In this document: piece after piece, positions 12,268-24,027 of the stretch
Numbering within the stretch: position 1 is the stretch's first letter
Layout: each line of letters starts with the position of its first letter
Assembly: GCA_024699855.1 (NCBI GenBank)
Contig: JAMPIQ010000001.1
Span: 12,090,001-12,154,000, forward strand
Length of the DNA: 64,000 nucleotides
Reading direction: 5' to 3'
DNA from: Aphelenchoides besseyi
Lineage: Eukaryota > Nematoda > Chromadorea > Rhabditida > Aphelenchoididae
The notes under the pieces: generated by a model
Seen by the model: the letters and a program-made list of their open reading frames with translations, nothing else
The model's database searches: none
What the model was told of the DNA's origin: nothing
Made by a program: the position numbers and the translations under genes

Positions 12268-13155
12268 TTATTTGTCGTCTTTCTTCGCGTCTTCGCTTTC
12301 GGAGATCTTGCGGAGCAATTCTTTTCGCTTCACAACCAAACGTTCTTCACGACGTTTACGCATCTCCTTGTTCTTGTTACGACGAGCTTCGGCTTGTTCG
12401 CTAAACATGTTGAATGTGCATACTGATTGGAATAAACAAGACTCACGCGAGTTGTTTCGAACGCAAATTTTCGGATTTCTTTTTGAAGATGAATTCCATC
12501 AAGTTACGTTTGTTCTTGAACGTGTTACCCTTGGCTTTCAAGTAAAGATCGTGATACCTAAAGACAACAAGTCCAAAAGAAGTAATCAAACAAAGAACTC
12601 ACAAGTGCTTGTCGATCTTCTTGGCATCGCGGTATTTCTTGAGAAGATGGCGAAGAATGCGAATACGTCGCATCCAAAGAACCTTTTCGGGCATACGCGC
12701 GTCTTTCGTACCACGACGTTTACCATAGCCGGTGTGACGACCCTAAACAGAAGTATGTGAAGAGATTTCGTAATCGCGGATAAACAACAGATTTCGAAAA
12801 TCATTAAAACAGAATCAGCAGTCAATCGATTAGCTCTCCAATATTCCTTCACAACCTACCTTACGACGAGCTTCGGCTTGGACACGAGCGCGGAAACGGG
12901 AATGTACTTTCGCGGGCTTCTTGATGATCAGACCGTCCTTCACCAAACGGCGAATGTTTTGACGCGAATTGGCGTTGGAGATCTCGTTCACTTCGTTGGG
13001 ATCCAACCAAACTTTGCCTTTGCCGCATTTGAGAACGCAAGCGGCCAAGCGCTTTTGAAGACGCAAATTACTGAAAATCAAAAAAGTTATTCTCGAAAAA
13101 ACATCAGACTCAATTCAGAATCTATTTAACAACAAAATCCAAAAACTAACCTCAT
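12268..13155 (-). CDS. rpl-19: 60S ribosomal protein L19 (eL19)
   Basis: Exons on the minus strand: 13155-13151, 13070-12860, 12742-12603, 12557-12447, 12400-12268. The first exon holds only ATGAG, a split start typical of ribosomal protein genes. The protein begins [12 protein letters not shown] and carries [43 protein letters not shown] and [11 protein letters not shown], diagnostic for eL19, and ends in a basic helical tail then KKDDK. It is a component of the large ribosomal subunit. Its start lies 366 bases past the stop of VPS33B on the same strand. Confidence 0.97.
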
Positions 13156-13521
13156 TGTTCACGGAACCGCGTTAACTTCGGGAAACCAGAAACAAAAATC
13201 AAGTGTCGTTCCTCTGCGGCAGCTCCCCAATCTCACCCTAACGAGACGCTTTCGCAACGATTCCCCTGTTTCCCACGAGCGCAGATTCGAACGTCAATTT
13301 TTCTTTGGCGTTTTGTTGTCCGTCGCTGGAGACTCCGGAGTTTCGAAATCCGTCTATTCGAGACCTATAGCTTCTCGTGAGTAACATTCTGGTGTTTTCG
13401 TTCGTGTTCATTAATCGGTTTATTGCAACGAAATTATGCGTCAACAGCAGTCGAAGACCCGTAAAACAACTAAAACAAGTGAATAAGCAGTAAAAGAACA
13501 TCTGATATGAACTCTGTCTGG

Positions 13522-15417
13522 TTAGATAATCTCAGTGAAACTTTTAATAAACTTCTGTCTGGAAATGATATGCGTCGCGAGAATTATAACCCGAAAACTG
13601 TGATCTTGAGCAAAACGACGGATGGCCGCAACCTCTGCATAACACACTCCTCCCAGACAACAAACGAGAATCGCTTTTCTGATTCGATTGTCCGGTTTTG
13701 GGATTCCCGTATCATTGCAAAAGAACGGAATTTCACTGCCGAGTGCTTTTTGCAACAAATTCGTTGGCCATCCCTCGGTGACAAGCAGTTCAAGAACACG
13801 ACAGACTAAGGGCACATAAGAATCCGAGAACACGTATCCGCAACTTGCGGATTTGTCGTTGGCTTTGGGACAAAGATTGAGTGTCTTGGTCATTTGAGGG
13901 AAATTTGGCAGTTGAATTTTTGGAATCGGATCAAAAGATGAAGCATGAGAAGTAAGGCTAACAGTTGATTGTTCGATAAGTAGACCATAAATTTGAAGAT
14001 TGAAAAATACGGTCGTGTATTCGTAACCATAAGCATGAAGAAAAAGAGTACGAAGCTGAGTGAGGAGTTTAATCGGAATACCACCGTTTGTAACCGACCA
14101 TAAACACGCTAACTGTAGAATTTGCCACGGATCTTCTTGACGACAAATCAACGACTCGAACAACTCCATCACTTGAGCGGTGTCGGCTTCTCGTCTCACA
14201 ATCGCATTCTCCAAAGTCAAACGTTCCGTGCAGCCTTTGTTGGCATCAGAAACCGCTTCACACGCACAACTGAAAGCCAACAACAAGAATTCGACGAAAT
14301 AAACCGAAACTTACATGTGAATTTCCAGAAGCTTGTGTTCTTCCCGTAAGTTTTTGAGCTCGTTTGCCACAAAAGATTTCATTTCGGCCACGTTGTTCAT
14401 TGCTAAAATAAACCGAAGGCTTAGTAAATAAACTTGTTAACCATTACCGTTAGCCTTGTTGTAACTGATTTGTAACGCTCGTGTTTTGGAGCTCAAGAAT
14501 GGAAAAACACCGGTGATATGTTTGTTACGTACTGCAGAGAAAATGACATCGGAGTTGTTAAGAGCAAATACACGACTTGTTGTTTTAGCATTTCGATTCT
14601 TCAGTTTATTCTCTACGTTCTCACCGAACACTATCTTTCCGCATGAGTATTGAAAACAATCGTTGAGCATTGATTCATAGGTCATTCCCGTCAGTAGAAC
14701 AGACGAAAAGTCTACATTCCTATCCATAATAACCATCTAAACAAAATGAGTTCTGAATTCAACTAAAAAACTTACGTGACTAATCGGTCGATCGGCAGTC
14801 GCTGGAGGTTCACCAGCATCCGTGAAAAGTTGTTTTAATCGAGCATCCAACTCTAGACTTTTGGCTCCAACACCGTAAACAGCTGGAATCAAGCCGTAGA
14901 GCGATTGAAGTTGCCAAAGAGCACGAGCCATTGGGGCCAATTGATCGGGAGCAAATTTCGAAGTTGGTTGCGGTAACTCCAAAGAAAACAAATCCGACTC
15001 CAATGGTGTGATGTAAAGATTGAGTTCGTAGAAATCGACCAAACCATACACTCCATGACGTTCTAATTCGTTTTGACAGAAGTTTTGAATTCGATCGACC
15101 AAAACCAAACAATAAACGGGTACTGGATCAGCGCGGATCAACTCGGCAATCTTTCGAATCACAGCTAAACTAGGACGGCACAAAAAAACTCGTTTGCTGA
15201 GTGTTGAATCCCACGTGATGCTTCTGTCCATGTGCAGCTGTTGAACTCGTGGACAGTCGTGAGTTTTCAGCAAACTCATCGATGCAATTCGGTCCAACGG
15301 TCGCATAAGACATTCTTCAATCACTAAGTCTTTTGTACCGGAAATTGACTCCAGCACATGCACAACCTCTCGTCTAGTTAGTTGCTGAATAAGCGAAAAT
15401 TCATCGAACTCGTCCAT
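13522..15417 (-). CDS. vps-33.2: VPS33B, Sec1/Munc18-family vesicle tethering protein
   Basis: Exons: 15417-14776, 14736-14448, 14402-14315, 14269-13522. The N-terminus reads KDLVIEECLMRPLDRIASMS, very close to human VPS33B and unlike VPS33A. MDRNVDFSSVLLTGMTYE in exon 2 is the SM-family motif. The C-terminus has a GGVCYAEVAAIRRF block matching the GGCTFxEIxALRFL signature, followed by an FRVIILAT strand. Sec1/Munc18 proteins bind SNAREs; VPS33B pairs with VIPAS39/SPE-39 in endosomal and lysosomal sorting. The last intron is about 45 bases. It shares a short divergent promoter region with POLR3K. Confidence 0.93.
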
Positions 15418-15558
15418 TTACCCGTTTACTCATTACTCGTTTTGACTTTTGTTTTTACTGCGCATTCATTGGCGACAACTCTACGCTTCGAGAGCTGAAA
15501 ACACATGTCTCGGAAGCTAATCGCGTGCATTTAACACGGGCGTAAGTTGGGAAATAAT
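15418..15558. promoter_or_regulatory. Short divergent promoter, VPS33B and POLR3K
   Basis: Only 141 bases separate the ATG of VPS33B (minus, 15417) from that of the RNA polymerase III subunit (plus, 15559). Both starts are well supported by protein similarity, so regulatory DNA for the two genes must largely be shared or lie inside them. No TATA-like element is evident. Confidence 0.5.
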
Positions 15559-16016
15559 ATGTTGGTTTTCTGTCCGGTTTGTGGTGGATTTCTGAATGTG
15601 CGTGGTGGCTCAGCGTCCAATGTCTTTGCATGCGATACCTGCTCGTACAAACTGCCCGTATCTTCGCAGGTGAATTTTTTATTTCGAGTTTACGATCCAA
15701 TTTTTGATTGTAGGTTTCGAGTAAATTGTATCCTAAACTGAAGGACTTAGACGAGGTTCTAGGGGGTCCAAGGTGAGCTGATTGGTTTGTTTATTTCTTA
15801 TAAGAATTCGTTGCAGCGCGTGGGAGAATGCCGAAGTCACTGAAGGTATGTGAAGTCGCTTCTAAGCTCATCTTTCAATTGATTTTAGAACAATGTCCAC
15901 GATGTTCCAATCGAAAGGCATATTTCATGCAAATTCAAACTCGAAGTGCCGACGAGCCCGCAACAATCTTCTATCGTTGTGCCAACAACGAGTGTACATA
16001 TCGATGGAAAGATTGA
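15559..16016 (+). CDS. RNA polymerase III subunit RPC10 (POLR3K)
   Basis: Exons 15559-15669, 15714-15772, 15817-15845, 15889-16016. The N-terminal zinc ribbon has CPVCGG and CDTCSY. The linker is YPKLKDLDEVLGGPRAWEN. The C-terminal TFIIS-like ribbon has CPRCSNRKAYFMQIQTRSAD and CANNECTYRWKD. The QTRSADEP signature, with the acidic pair that reaches the active site, is intact. This subunit supports termination, reinitiation and RNA cleavage by Pol III. Length (about 108 residues) equals the family norm. The next gene starts 117 bases downstream on the same strand. Confidence 0.97.
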
Positions 16017-16133
16017 TTTTTCTGTTCAATAAACTTCTTCATTTCATGTTCCTCCACTTTGTTTAATTGGTCTTAAATCTGCAAACTATTTGTGTGGAAT
16101 TTGATCGTTGTTTTAACTCATGAATTTAGAGAA

Positions 16134-16489
16134 ATGATCCGTAGACCACTGACATCCATTGGACTGAAACAAGTCGACGTCGATCATATGGAAGCTTGTT
16201 TGCAACGACGCTCGAAGGTTTGTATCTGATTCCTATAGCTATTTTCGTTGTTGTAATTTAGAACCCGGAAACAAATGAAAACGAAGTATCGCCGAATGTC
16301 CAACGTAGTGGAAGTGTTGAGGCGCCGCTTCGAATGATCACTCGCAGTTCGGGAGAACGTGCTTTTGCATCACCGCGATCCACGAGTACAACCGCCGAAG
16401 TCGGTGGACTGAGCACTCAACAAGATTCCGCTACTACACCCGCGTCTCCAATGAGTAACAGCGAAACGACCGCTAACACCTCTCCGTAA
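16134..16489 (+). CDS. Small protein resembling APC/C subunit CDC26
   Basis: Two exons, 16134-16217 and 16262-16489, coding for about 103 residues. The N-terminus (MIRRPLTSIGLKQVDVDHME) resembles the conserved start of CDC26/Apc12, where MLRRxPT is followed by a helix that inserts into the APC6 TPR superhelix. The rest is Ser/Thr/Ala-rich and probably disordered, as in other CDC26 proteins. It starts 117 bases after the POLR3K stop in the same orientation, spacing typical of a nematode operon. The assignment rests on about 20 residues. Confidence 0.5.
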
Positions 16490-16594
16490 CGACTTGTTTT
16501 TGTCAATAAACATTTTCATTGATTTAACCAAGAATTTAATTTGCATTCTTAACATTGATAATCGGGGATCAAGGATTTCGTTTTCAACATTCTA

Positions 16595-18744
16595 TCACTG
16601 ACTGAATGGATCCACTTTGGTAGGAACGTTAAGAGAATCTGGTGGAGGTGCTTCGCAGTTAGTCTGTTTTGGACAACATTCTAAGGTCTTTACGGCATCG
16701 CGGAAGAACTGCCAAATCTTCTTATTCTCGATGCACATCGTTCCGCCGCCTCGTCTAGATTGCGATTCCTGTAAAAACAATTTATATTTAATTCAACATT
16801 CAACCGACCTGTCGATTGACATCACCAATGCAAACCATCGCCGGTTCTAAACATTCGCATTACCAAAAATACATTCATTTTGCCGCTTCTGACGTAACAA
16901 TCAAATACCTTGTGAAACCGCCCACTTTGAGTGATCTTTAGCACTGCTCCACGTCACACCACCTGGACTAATGGTACGCAGATTTTGTACCTAAAAACCA
17001 ATTTTCACTTATCTTCTATCTGTTAGATATTCACTCCTTTTGGTCCACAGACGTTTTTCCAGTCTGGATTTGCTCCTGAAAACTCCGGAATTAAGGACAA
17101 GCTCTTATTGATTGGCCAAATGCTTAATGGTGAATAAAATTACCGTTGAGCCAAGTCTCAACATAAAGACCAAGTTTACGGTCCGGAACCACTTGCTCAG
17201 CATAAATGTCTGCAAAAGTCGTCTTATCATTCAATAGCTTTGCAGTTACCGGTTTTATATCGAGCATCCTTCTCGTAACTTCGAAGCCATTGACCGCCTT
17301 TAGTTTTAAGTGCTGTGTTACTGTAATGAGTTTGCCTTTACGAATAACTGCATTTTGAACTACCGGAACTTCTTGCAAGTCTTTCCGATTTTGGTTTCAG
17401 TGGCAACGTCAATCAAACGTGGATGTTTCGCGAGCATAGCCGGTGGAATAGTCGAATTGGCGTAAAGCGAAAATTGAGCGGTGGCCATTTGACGTGCAAT
17501 TTCGTCGTATTGATCGCTTTCGTAGGTGCCACAGAAAAACGATTGTCCGTACTTCATTGCGGTAGGTGGATAAGCGTAAGTACCGGGAACTGGATCGAAG
17601 AAACGCGGAGCAGAATGCAAAATCCAAAAACCTTGGTTTTTGTTGATCGCCATAACACCCTTAGAGTGTGCTAAATTTTTAAATCATTTTGTACTAAAGA
17701 GAAGAAAAAAAGAGGATTGTCCTCACCTCTTCCGTCGACAGTTTTAACGCCTAAAATAAACTGCCGTTTAGCTTCCCATTGCAAAATTTACCAAAATGCA
17801 CATCAATTGACTACCCTCGAAGCTGGGAGTTACGGTACCAACTTTGTCGTGCGAATACCACTCAGTAAAAAGTTATTACGGTAATCTAAAATATACGAAA
17901 CCTGCACAATGGGTATCAGACGATTTCTTTTGACGAGACAAATCGAAATCTTGATATTTACTGTATTAGCTTTTACTGAGAGTGGTCTTCGCACGGTAAA
18001 ATTGGTACCGTCTAACCCGACGTAACGAACGGAGTCGATTGATATGCATTTTGGTAAATTTTGTAATGAGGAGCGAAAGTACAGTTACTCCGTCACGTCA
18101 CCTGGATGCTAATTAAAGATTAAATTATGCATTTTTTAATGTTGTTCTTACCTGATCGTTGTAAAACCTAAGATTTTGAAAACGATATTCTGTCACAATC
18201 TTATTGATACTTTCGATTGACATGCGAGTCTTCGTTTTGTCAAAGTACGTTCGGAATTGAAACAAAGTGTTCAATCATGATGAACAATATAAACGATGTC
18301 AATTGAAGGTATCAACGCGACAGCCACAGAACATCGGTTCAAAGCCTCTTACATGCTGTAAACATCCTAAAAGCTTGAAATGTATTTGTTGTCACTTTGA
18401 TTTTTAAACCTTTGACTTCTTGAATGCGTTCATCGCCTGAATCATCGTCATTCCAATTGCACTCTTCGGATCGTTAATATTCTTCGGACTAATACGAAAA
18501 TCTTGATTGTTGGCGTCTGCGTAAAAGAACGCAGTTCCCGACTTAATAAACGGCGACATATTGTCATAGCCCGCAACCATTGGAGTTTTGAGGGCAATAA
18601 ACCTGAGCATTTGATGTTACTGATCCATCTTCGCTCTTACCAATCAACATCTTTCCCGTCCATATCCTTGCACGACAACTCTGCGCCAGTCAATTGATTC
18701 AAACATAACAATGTCGAGAGGACAGCAATCCACTGTAAGTCCAT
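16595..18744 (-). CDS. Deoxyribonuclease II family protein, copy A
   Basis: Signal peptide (MDLQWIAVLSTLLCLNQLTG), then the DNase II start (CKDMDGKDVDWFIALKTP) across exons 18744-18641 and 18602-18410. A later exon ends FYNDQ at 18152, followed by a 24-base exon (17750-17727) and a long exon from 17670 with HSKGVMAIN, GFWILHSAPRFF and KYGQSFFC. The catalytic region has WSSAKDHSKWAVS (His-x-Lys) and the C-terminus has VCIGDVNRQ and RRGGGTMC. DNase II is an acid endonuclease that clears DNA of engulfed corpses or food in lysosomes. The segments near 18190-18400 and 17380-17400 are not fully resolved. A foldback element sits in the intron 17751-18151. Confidence 0.88.
17759..18091. mobile_element. 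Foldback element (MITE-like) in a DNase II intron
   Basis: The arms are imperfect inverted repeats. The left arm (about 17759-17880) and the reverse complement of the right arm (about 17957-18091) align over some 110-120 bases. Shared blocks include CAAAATTTACCAAAATGCA, ATCAAT-GACT, ACGGTACCAA and CACT-CAGTAAAA. About 75 bases of unrelated loop lie between. No coding capacity is present. The host intron is about 400 bases against 35-60 for most introns here, as expected for an insertion. Target-site duplications were not identified. Confidence 0.7.
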
Positions 18745-19082
18745 TGTCGGTTCGAGCAAACTAATTCGTCTGCTTGTTTCTGTCTCGATTTAAATCTGCT
18801 TTACATCCAGCATCCCATCAAATTCATTTGCACAGAAATTCACGTTTAATCCCAGGTTCAATTAATTTCCATCTCAGCTGTGTATACATTGTGTCAACGC
18901 GTACGAATACGTCAGTAGCCTTGTGTTGAATAGCATTGAGTTTTCATGTTTACCTTTTGTCTTACAAATCTGTTCGTTTTTTGTCAAAGTTTATTTCAAT
19001 GAAACGTATCTTTACGCAAATCGAAACAGTAAAATCATGTGAACAATGAGAAGTTACTGTCGGAATCTTGATCACTTGCGCA

Positions 19083-20617
19083 TTAACACGGTTTGTCAGG
19101 ACGAGTTGGAACCGTAAATCGTGACTTCGAAAAGCCATTTACCGTACAACATTCCACGTGCTCGACAATGTTCCGATAAAGACGCCAAATCGAAGAATCT
19201 TGAAGACAAAGAGTTCCGCCCGCTCTTCGTTTTTGCGAGACCTAAAATACAAACCATAAGAACAGAATCAACAGCTTGTCAATTAGCCGAATTCCGATTG
19301 TTTGCACTTGCCTGCCGATTGATATCGCCAATACACGTCCAACCGTCTGACGAAATCAAACTGACTGCCCATTTCGCGTGGTCTTTGCTGCTCGTGAAAT
19401 CGTTCGCAACCACTTTCACTGATCGTAAATTATAAACTTTGTATTGCGAATCACAATCCGAAAGCATATCACCCGGGCCTAAACGAGGTGATCTTCCTCG
19501 AAATTGATTCTTCTCACCGTTAAGCCAAGTTTCAACGAACAACGAGGACCTGAGAGTTGGTGCAACAAGATGTGAATAAAGATCTTAAACTCATATGTGA
19601 ATATTCTTATTGAGAGCTTAGTTACCATCAGCAAATTTTTTGTGTTTTGCGAAACTGACAAACCGAAGACCACCGTTTGTTGTGAAATTGGCTATCGAAG
19701 AGTAGATCTTAGTGTTTCGAGGTAATCCCTTTCCTTTCACTGCTTTATCGAGCGTCGGATAGAGAGTAGAAAACGACGAAGGAATCTGAGAGTCGTAGAA
19801 CGTGGGTGTGTTGTACAATAGTTGAGTGCCTGTAAAGTGTTGATTGAACTGTTAAATTGGTTTATTAGGAAACCCAGTTGTTCGAGATTTGAAGACGATA
19901 AAGTAACGCAGATAAACGATTGTCCATAACGTGTTCTAAAATCGTCTCTGGTTACTTTTTTTGATTGAATCAAACCCAGTTTCTGGATAAACGTATTGTC
20001 CGCTCTTAACGTACGGAAATAACGGCACCGAATGGACGAGCCAAATGCCTTCAATGTCGTCAAACACCACCAATCCCTTGGTATGACCGCGATACGAATC
20101 GGATTTGTTAGTGTGCGGATTCTCATCTATGAAATTGTATATTGTAAGTATATAAGTTTCAAAAGGTGGTCAACTACCATTGTAAAGAGCATAAAAGTGA
20201 TTCTGAAAACATCACAACTTGTTGTTGTTTCTTGAAATTACCTTTGAGCTTTTGGCACCGAAAACCTATACTATGCTTTGCAGTTTGATTAACATGCAGA
20301 TCGTAATACCTGCGAAACTGTCTGGCCGATTGCACTTTGTGGATCTGTGATCTTCCTTGCCGACAGTTGCCAGTTCGGGTTTTTCGCGTCGGCATAATAA
20401 AAAACAGTCCCATCATCCAACTGATTTCTAGTTTCATCAATCTGTCAAACGAAGGATCAGAAATGGTGGCCAACCGACCACTTACTTTCGGCATCTTATA
20501 AGCAACAAGCCAATCAACAGATTTTCCGGCCATGTTTTTACACGAATAACAATCGATTGATGACCCGAAGATGATCAGCAAAGCAATCAAACGACAAATT
20601 CCATAGATCCAAGTCAT
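19083..20617 (-). CDS. Deoxyribonuclease II family protein, copy B
   Basis: Starts with a signal peptide ([17 protein letters not shown]), then [19 protein letters not shown]. Exon 2 (20441-20310) and a later HFYALYN segment follow; next comes [20 protein letters not shown] with HSVPLFP, then [29 protein letters not shown], and [16 protein letters not shown]. The catalytic block is [11 protein letters not shown], keeping His and Lys but Ala between them. The C-terminus has [10 protein letters not shown] and RRAGGTLC and ends about 25 residues later. The last intron begins CAG|GCAAGT, a GC-AG intron. It lies head to tail with copy A and was probably made by tandem duplication; the two proteins are now well diverged. 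Confidence 0.9.
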
Positions 20618-20844
20618 TTCGATTGATCGACAAACAAAAAGTTTTATTTCTTTAAACAGCGACTAGAACACACGACTCGTGCAAAACATCTCGGAAATTA
20701 ACCAAACGGTCAAATGATTCACCTGTTGGCTGGATGTCATTTATACAGAGAAAGAAAACGCTCATAAACCAAACAATCAATTAAAGGGTTTTATATCATA
20801 AGTTGCTTGACCAATTGCTTTGAGAACTGACAGCCGATTGATCG

Positions 20845-21965
20845 TCAATCACTCTCGTCGTCGTTCAAAACGTAGCGGTTATAGTCCCGGTCCTCTTCAT
20901 CTCCATAATGATCTGCAATAATTATGGCAATTAGCATTCGCATTTTGTACTCTTGTTCTGCTAATCTCCATGATGATCAGAAAGATCAAGCACATGCAAA
21001 AATAAACCTGCTCTCTTATCAAGTTCCGCAATTTGCGGGCTCTTGACATTTGAATGATATCAACGAAAAACAACAATGAAACGCACCGTAAGAGTCATCG
21101 CTCGTCGTGTCATTTTCAAGACCGTTATCTCCTTCGAACTCATCCTCGTCCGGGTAGTCGTTTCGATAATAGTTCTCAGCATTCGAATCCGCGTCATCTT
21201 CGTTATCCACTGAGTCGGCATCTTCGTTATCACCTCCAAAGTACAATTGAAGCTCTTCATCGGTTGGTAGTCGAACGTGCACACGATCCGAAAGATTTTG
21301 ACTAACTGATGTTCCAGCGTGATAGAAATCGTAAACATAGTCCTCGTCCATATCACCCTCAAGTCCGGACTCAGGTCGTGCAAGCGGAGCCTAAATCGGA
21401 TGTCAGAAATAAACTGACAAATAACAACTGACCTCGTCGGGAACCGCCAGAAACGGATCTTCAAGCGTGTTGCCCAAATCCATTTTGTCGACTTTCATCA
21501 CATTCTGCATCAATACATCGTTCAAATCATCGACATGAACGGGAACAACCGAAGCAGCGCTACCGTTCTGTATATTTTCAACGTCTACAAGATCCACAAC
21601 CTAAATCTCATTGGAAAAATCAAAAGAAACGTTGAACTCACTTTTGGTGTTTCGTTTGGCAGAAATAACCGAGCAGCATCACGAACATCGGGAATTGGTA
21701 ACGTGCCAATTAACCGAAATGCCGCGGGCGGTTGCATTGCGATCGGTTCATTCGGTCGTAGTCGTTTCGATGGTCCGGCAGTTGTTTCATCGTCTGGCTG
21801 TTGTACTTGAGGCAGTGATGCATCAACTCCGTGCACCAAAAGAGCTGTTTCCGGATCGGCAGTTCGTTTGCGCCGTACGCGGATGATACACGAAGAATTG
21901 GTGGACGATGCGGAATCCTCTAGTTGATTGCTAGCATCCAATAAAACAGCGGGATTCAAAGACAT
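20845..21965 (-). CDS. IWR1/SLC7A6OS-like RNA polymerase II import factor
   Basis: Exons: 21965-21642, 21600-21433, 21390-21087, 20912-20845. Near the N-terminus is IIRVRRKRTADPETALLV, matching the start of human SLC7A6OS (VLRVKRKRSAEPAEALVL). The C-terminal part holds the Iwr1 signature: DEDYVYDFYHAG, then a long acidic run, then NYYRNDYPDEDEF and DHYGDEEDRDYNRY. In yeast Iwr1 binds RNA polymerase II in the cytoplasm and drives its nuclear import. The ATG at 21965 is the first methionine in frame. It is divergent from BUD13, a splicing factor. Confidence 0.9.
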
Positions 21966-22402
21966 TGCCAACAAAATTTCTAATTACGAATTATGAAGCA
22001 AGGTACAAGAAATATTTGAGACTAATAAATGGATAGAAAGAAGTGATCTCGAAGTCGATAAATGAATCTCAGACGAATTAACTCTTGCTCCTCCATTGAC
22101 ATGAGCATCATTAAACTTGACACTCGCAGTTCGTGTCAAATCTCTCACAGATTATTTACTGAATAGTCTGAAATGTGTTTTGTATTTCGAACAGCTTCTT
22201 GGCCTTATTGGCCGTCAGCTCAATCTGAACTTCTTGGTTCCCATGTTCTGTGAGTTGTATTCTGACCATAACTGCTCTTTCAACTATTAGTCTCATAATA
22301 CGCTGAAGACCTCGTAAATCGATGTCAAAAATCCGCTAATACATCGAGTAGTTTCGAGCGTCTTTGCGAGTTGTGTTGTTGAAATCACAATCCTCTTCGA
22401 GA
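21966..22402. other. Divergent intergenic region, IWR1 and BUD13
   Basis: About 437 bases between two genes transcribed outward. No open frame or motif stands out. It probably contains both promoters. Confidence 0.4.
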
Positions 22403-23940
22403 ATGGTATCTACGGCTCCATCGAAAAGCGACTATCTGAAGAGATATTTGTCGGGTCCGGAGAAACCGAAGAAATCCAAAAAGAAGTCGAAGAAATCCGG
22501 GAATGTCGGGTGAGTTCGTCTCTTCGAAAACTCAAATCCAGTTTTTAGATTGTCGATAGAATCAGATTCCGCATTTGCCATTGTGGCTCCGGGAACTTCA
22601 AAACTGCGCTATGAGTCTGAAGAAGAGGATTCGGATCACGAAGAAAAGAAGTTGGTCGAAAAAGCGAAAAAAAAAGTCGGATTCAAAACGAACACTTTCC
22701 AGGAAATCGAAGGTTAGTCGACGTTTGTATTCGTATTCTTACTTGTTGTTTAGAAATTCCGGTTGCTCCTCGTCAACATCATGATTCCGCAAGTCCAGCG
22801 CCCGTCAAAGTCGAAGTCCAATCGCCGCCGAGACGCAATCGTCACGATTCTGGAGCTTCGGATCAATCACCAGCTCGTCGAAAGCGAAGCTCCAATGGCA
22901 GAAATGAAGAGGATCAGTCTCCACCGCGTAGAAAACGTCGCACCTCCGATGCTTCCGATCAATCGCCACGTCGCAGAAGAAGACGACACGATTCCAACGG
23001 TTCTGATCAGTCGCCTCCAAGACGCCGAAGACGACGCTCAAGAAGTTCAGACGATCGGTCCCCACCACGCCGTAGAATGAGAAATTTGGATGTTGACGAG
23101 CGACAGTCAAGAAGACGAAGACACGATTCCAATTCATCTGATCAATCGCCACCTCGACATAGAAGTCGAAATGAACGGAAGAGTCCAGAGCAATCCCCAA
23201 AACAGAAAACAAAAGAAATCAAGAAAGAACCAGTGGAGGAGAAGACCGAAAGGACCACCGGATTGTTGACGAGAGAGGAGATGCGAGAAAAAGCCCAGCG
23301 AGATCGCGAAGAACATGAACGACAATTGGCAGCAATCAAAGACAGCGGAAGAGATGCCGAAGCCGTGCATCGTGGCGGCGATGGTCGGAAGAAACGTTTG
23401 ACTCGTGAAGAAGTCGAGAGGAATGAACGTGAAGCTAAGAAGCAAGAGGAGTTGAATGCCAAATACGAAGCGGTTAGCAAAGGTGTTGCTCAGAAAGAAG
23501 AAGTGAGTTTCCATGTTTCAGTTTCGATTTGATCGTCACATTCCAGAGAGAACGGAAAATGAAAGAAATGGAACAAACAGTTCAGGAGGATTTCACTCGA
23601 CATGCCGATGACAAGTCGATGAACGAGCACTTGAAGGACCAACTGATGGGCGAAGACGATCCCATGATGCAGAGTATTTCGGCCAAACGAATGAAGATCA
23701 AACTGAAGTCCGAATTCGGTGAGTCGTCACGACCGACCACTTCTTCTTATCGTCTATCTTTCAGTTTATCCAACCTACAACGGTCAATGTCCAGTGAATC
23801 GCTACAACATCGCGCCCGGCTACCGATGGGATGGAGTCGATCGATCCAACGGTTTCGAGGCCAAATTGGCGTTGCGTGGAAACCGAGAACTCGCCGAAGC
23901 AGCAGCGGCATATCGAGCAATTGCTGAGATCGCAGAGTGA
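22403..23940 (+). CDS. BUD13, RES complex splicing factor
   Basis: Exons 22403-22509, 22549-22712, 22754-23502, 23547-23718, 23765-23940. The N-terminus ([12 protein letters not shown]) and the C-terminal block ([20 protein letters not shown], then VDRSNGFE) are diagnostic of BUD13. The middle (about 22850-23190) is a run of degenerate repeats of the form [16 protein letters not shown], as in vertebrate BUD13. A charged coiled coil follows ([18 protein letters not shown]). BUD13 forms the RES complex with SNIP1/Pml1 and RBMX2/Snu17 and helps splice weak introns. The stop is 87 bases from the convergent Argonaute stop. Confidence 0.95.
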
Positions 23941-24027
23941 TTATTCTCGATTCGTTTTAACGGGAAATAAAAGTTACATATTTATTCTATAAAGAAAGAC
24001 ACAATTTAACACAAAGAGACAACAAAT

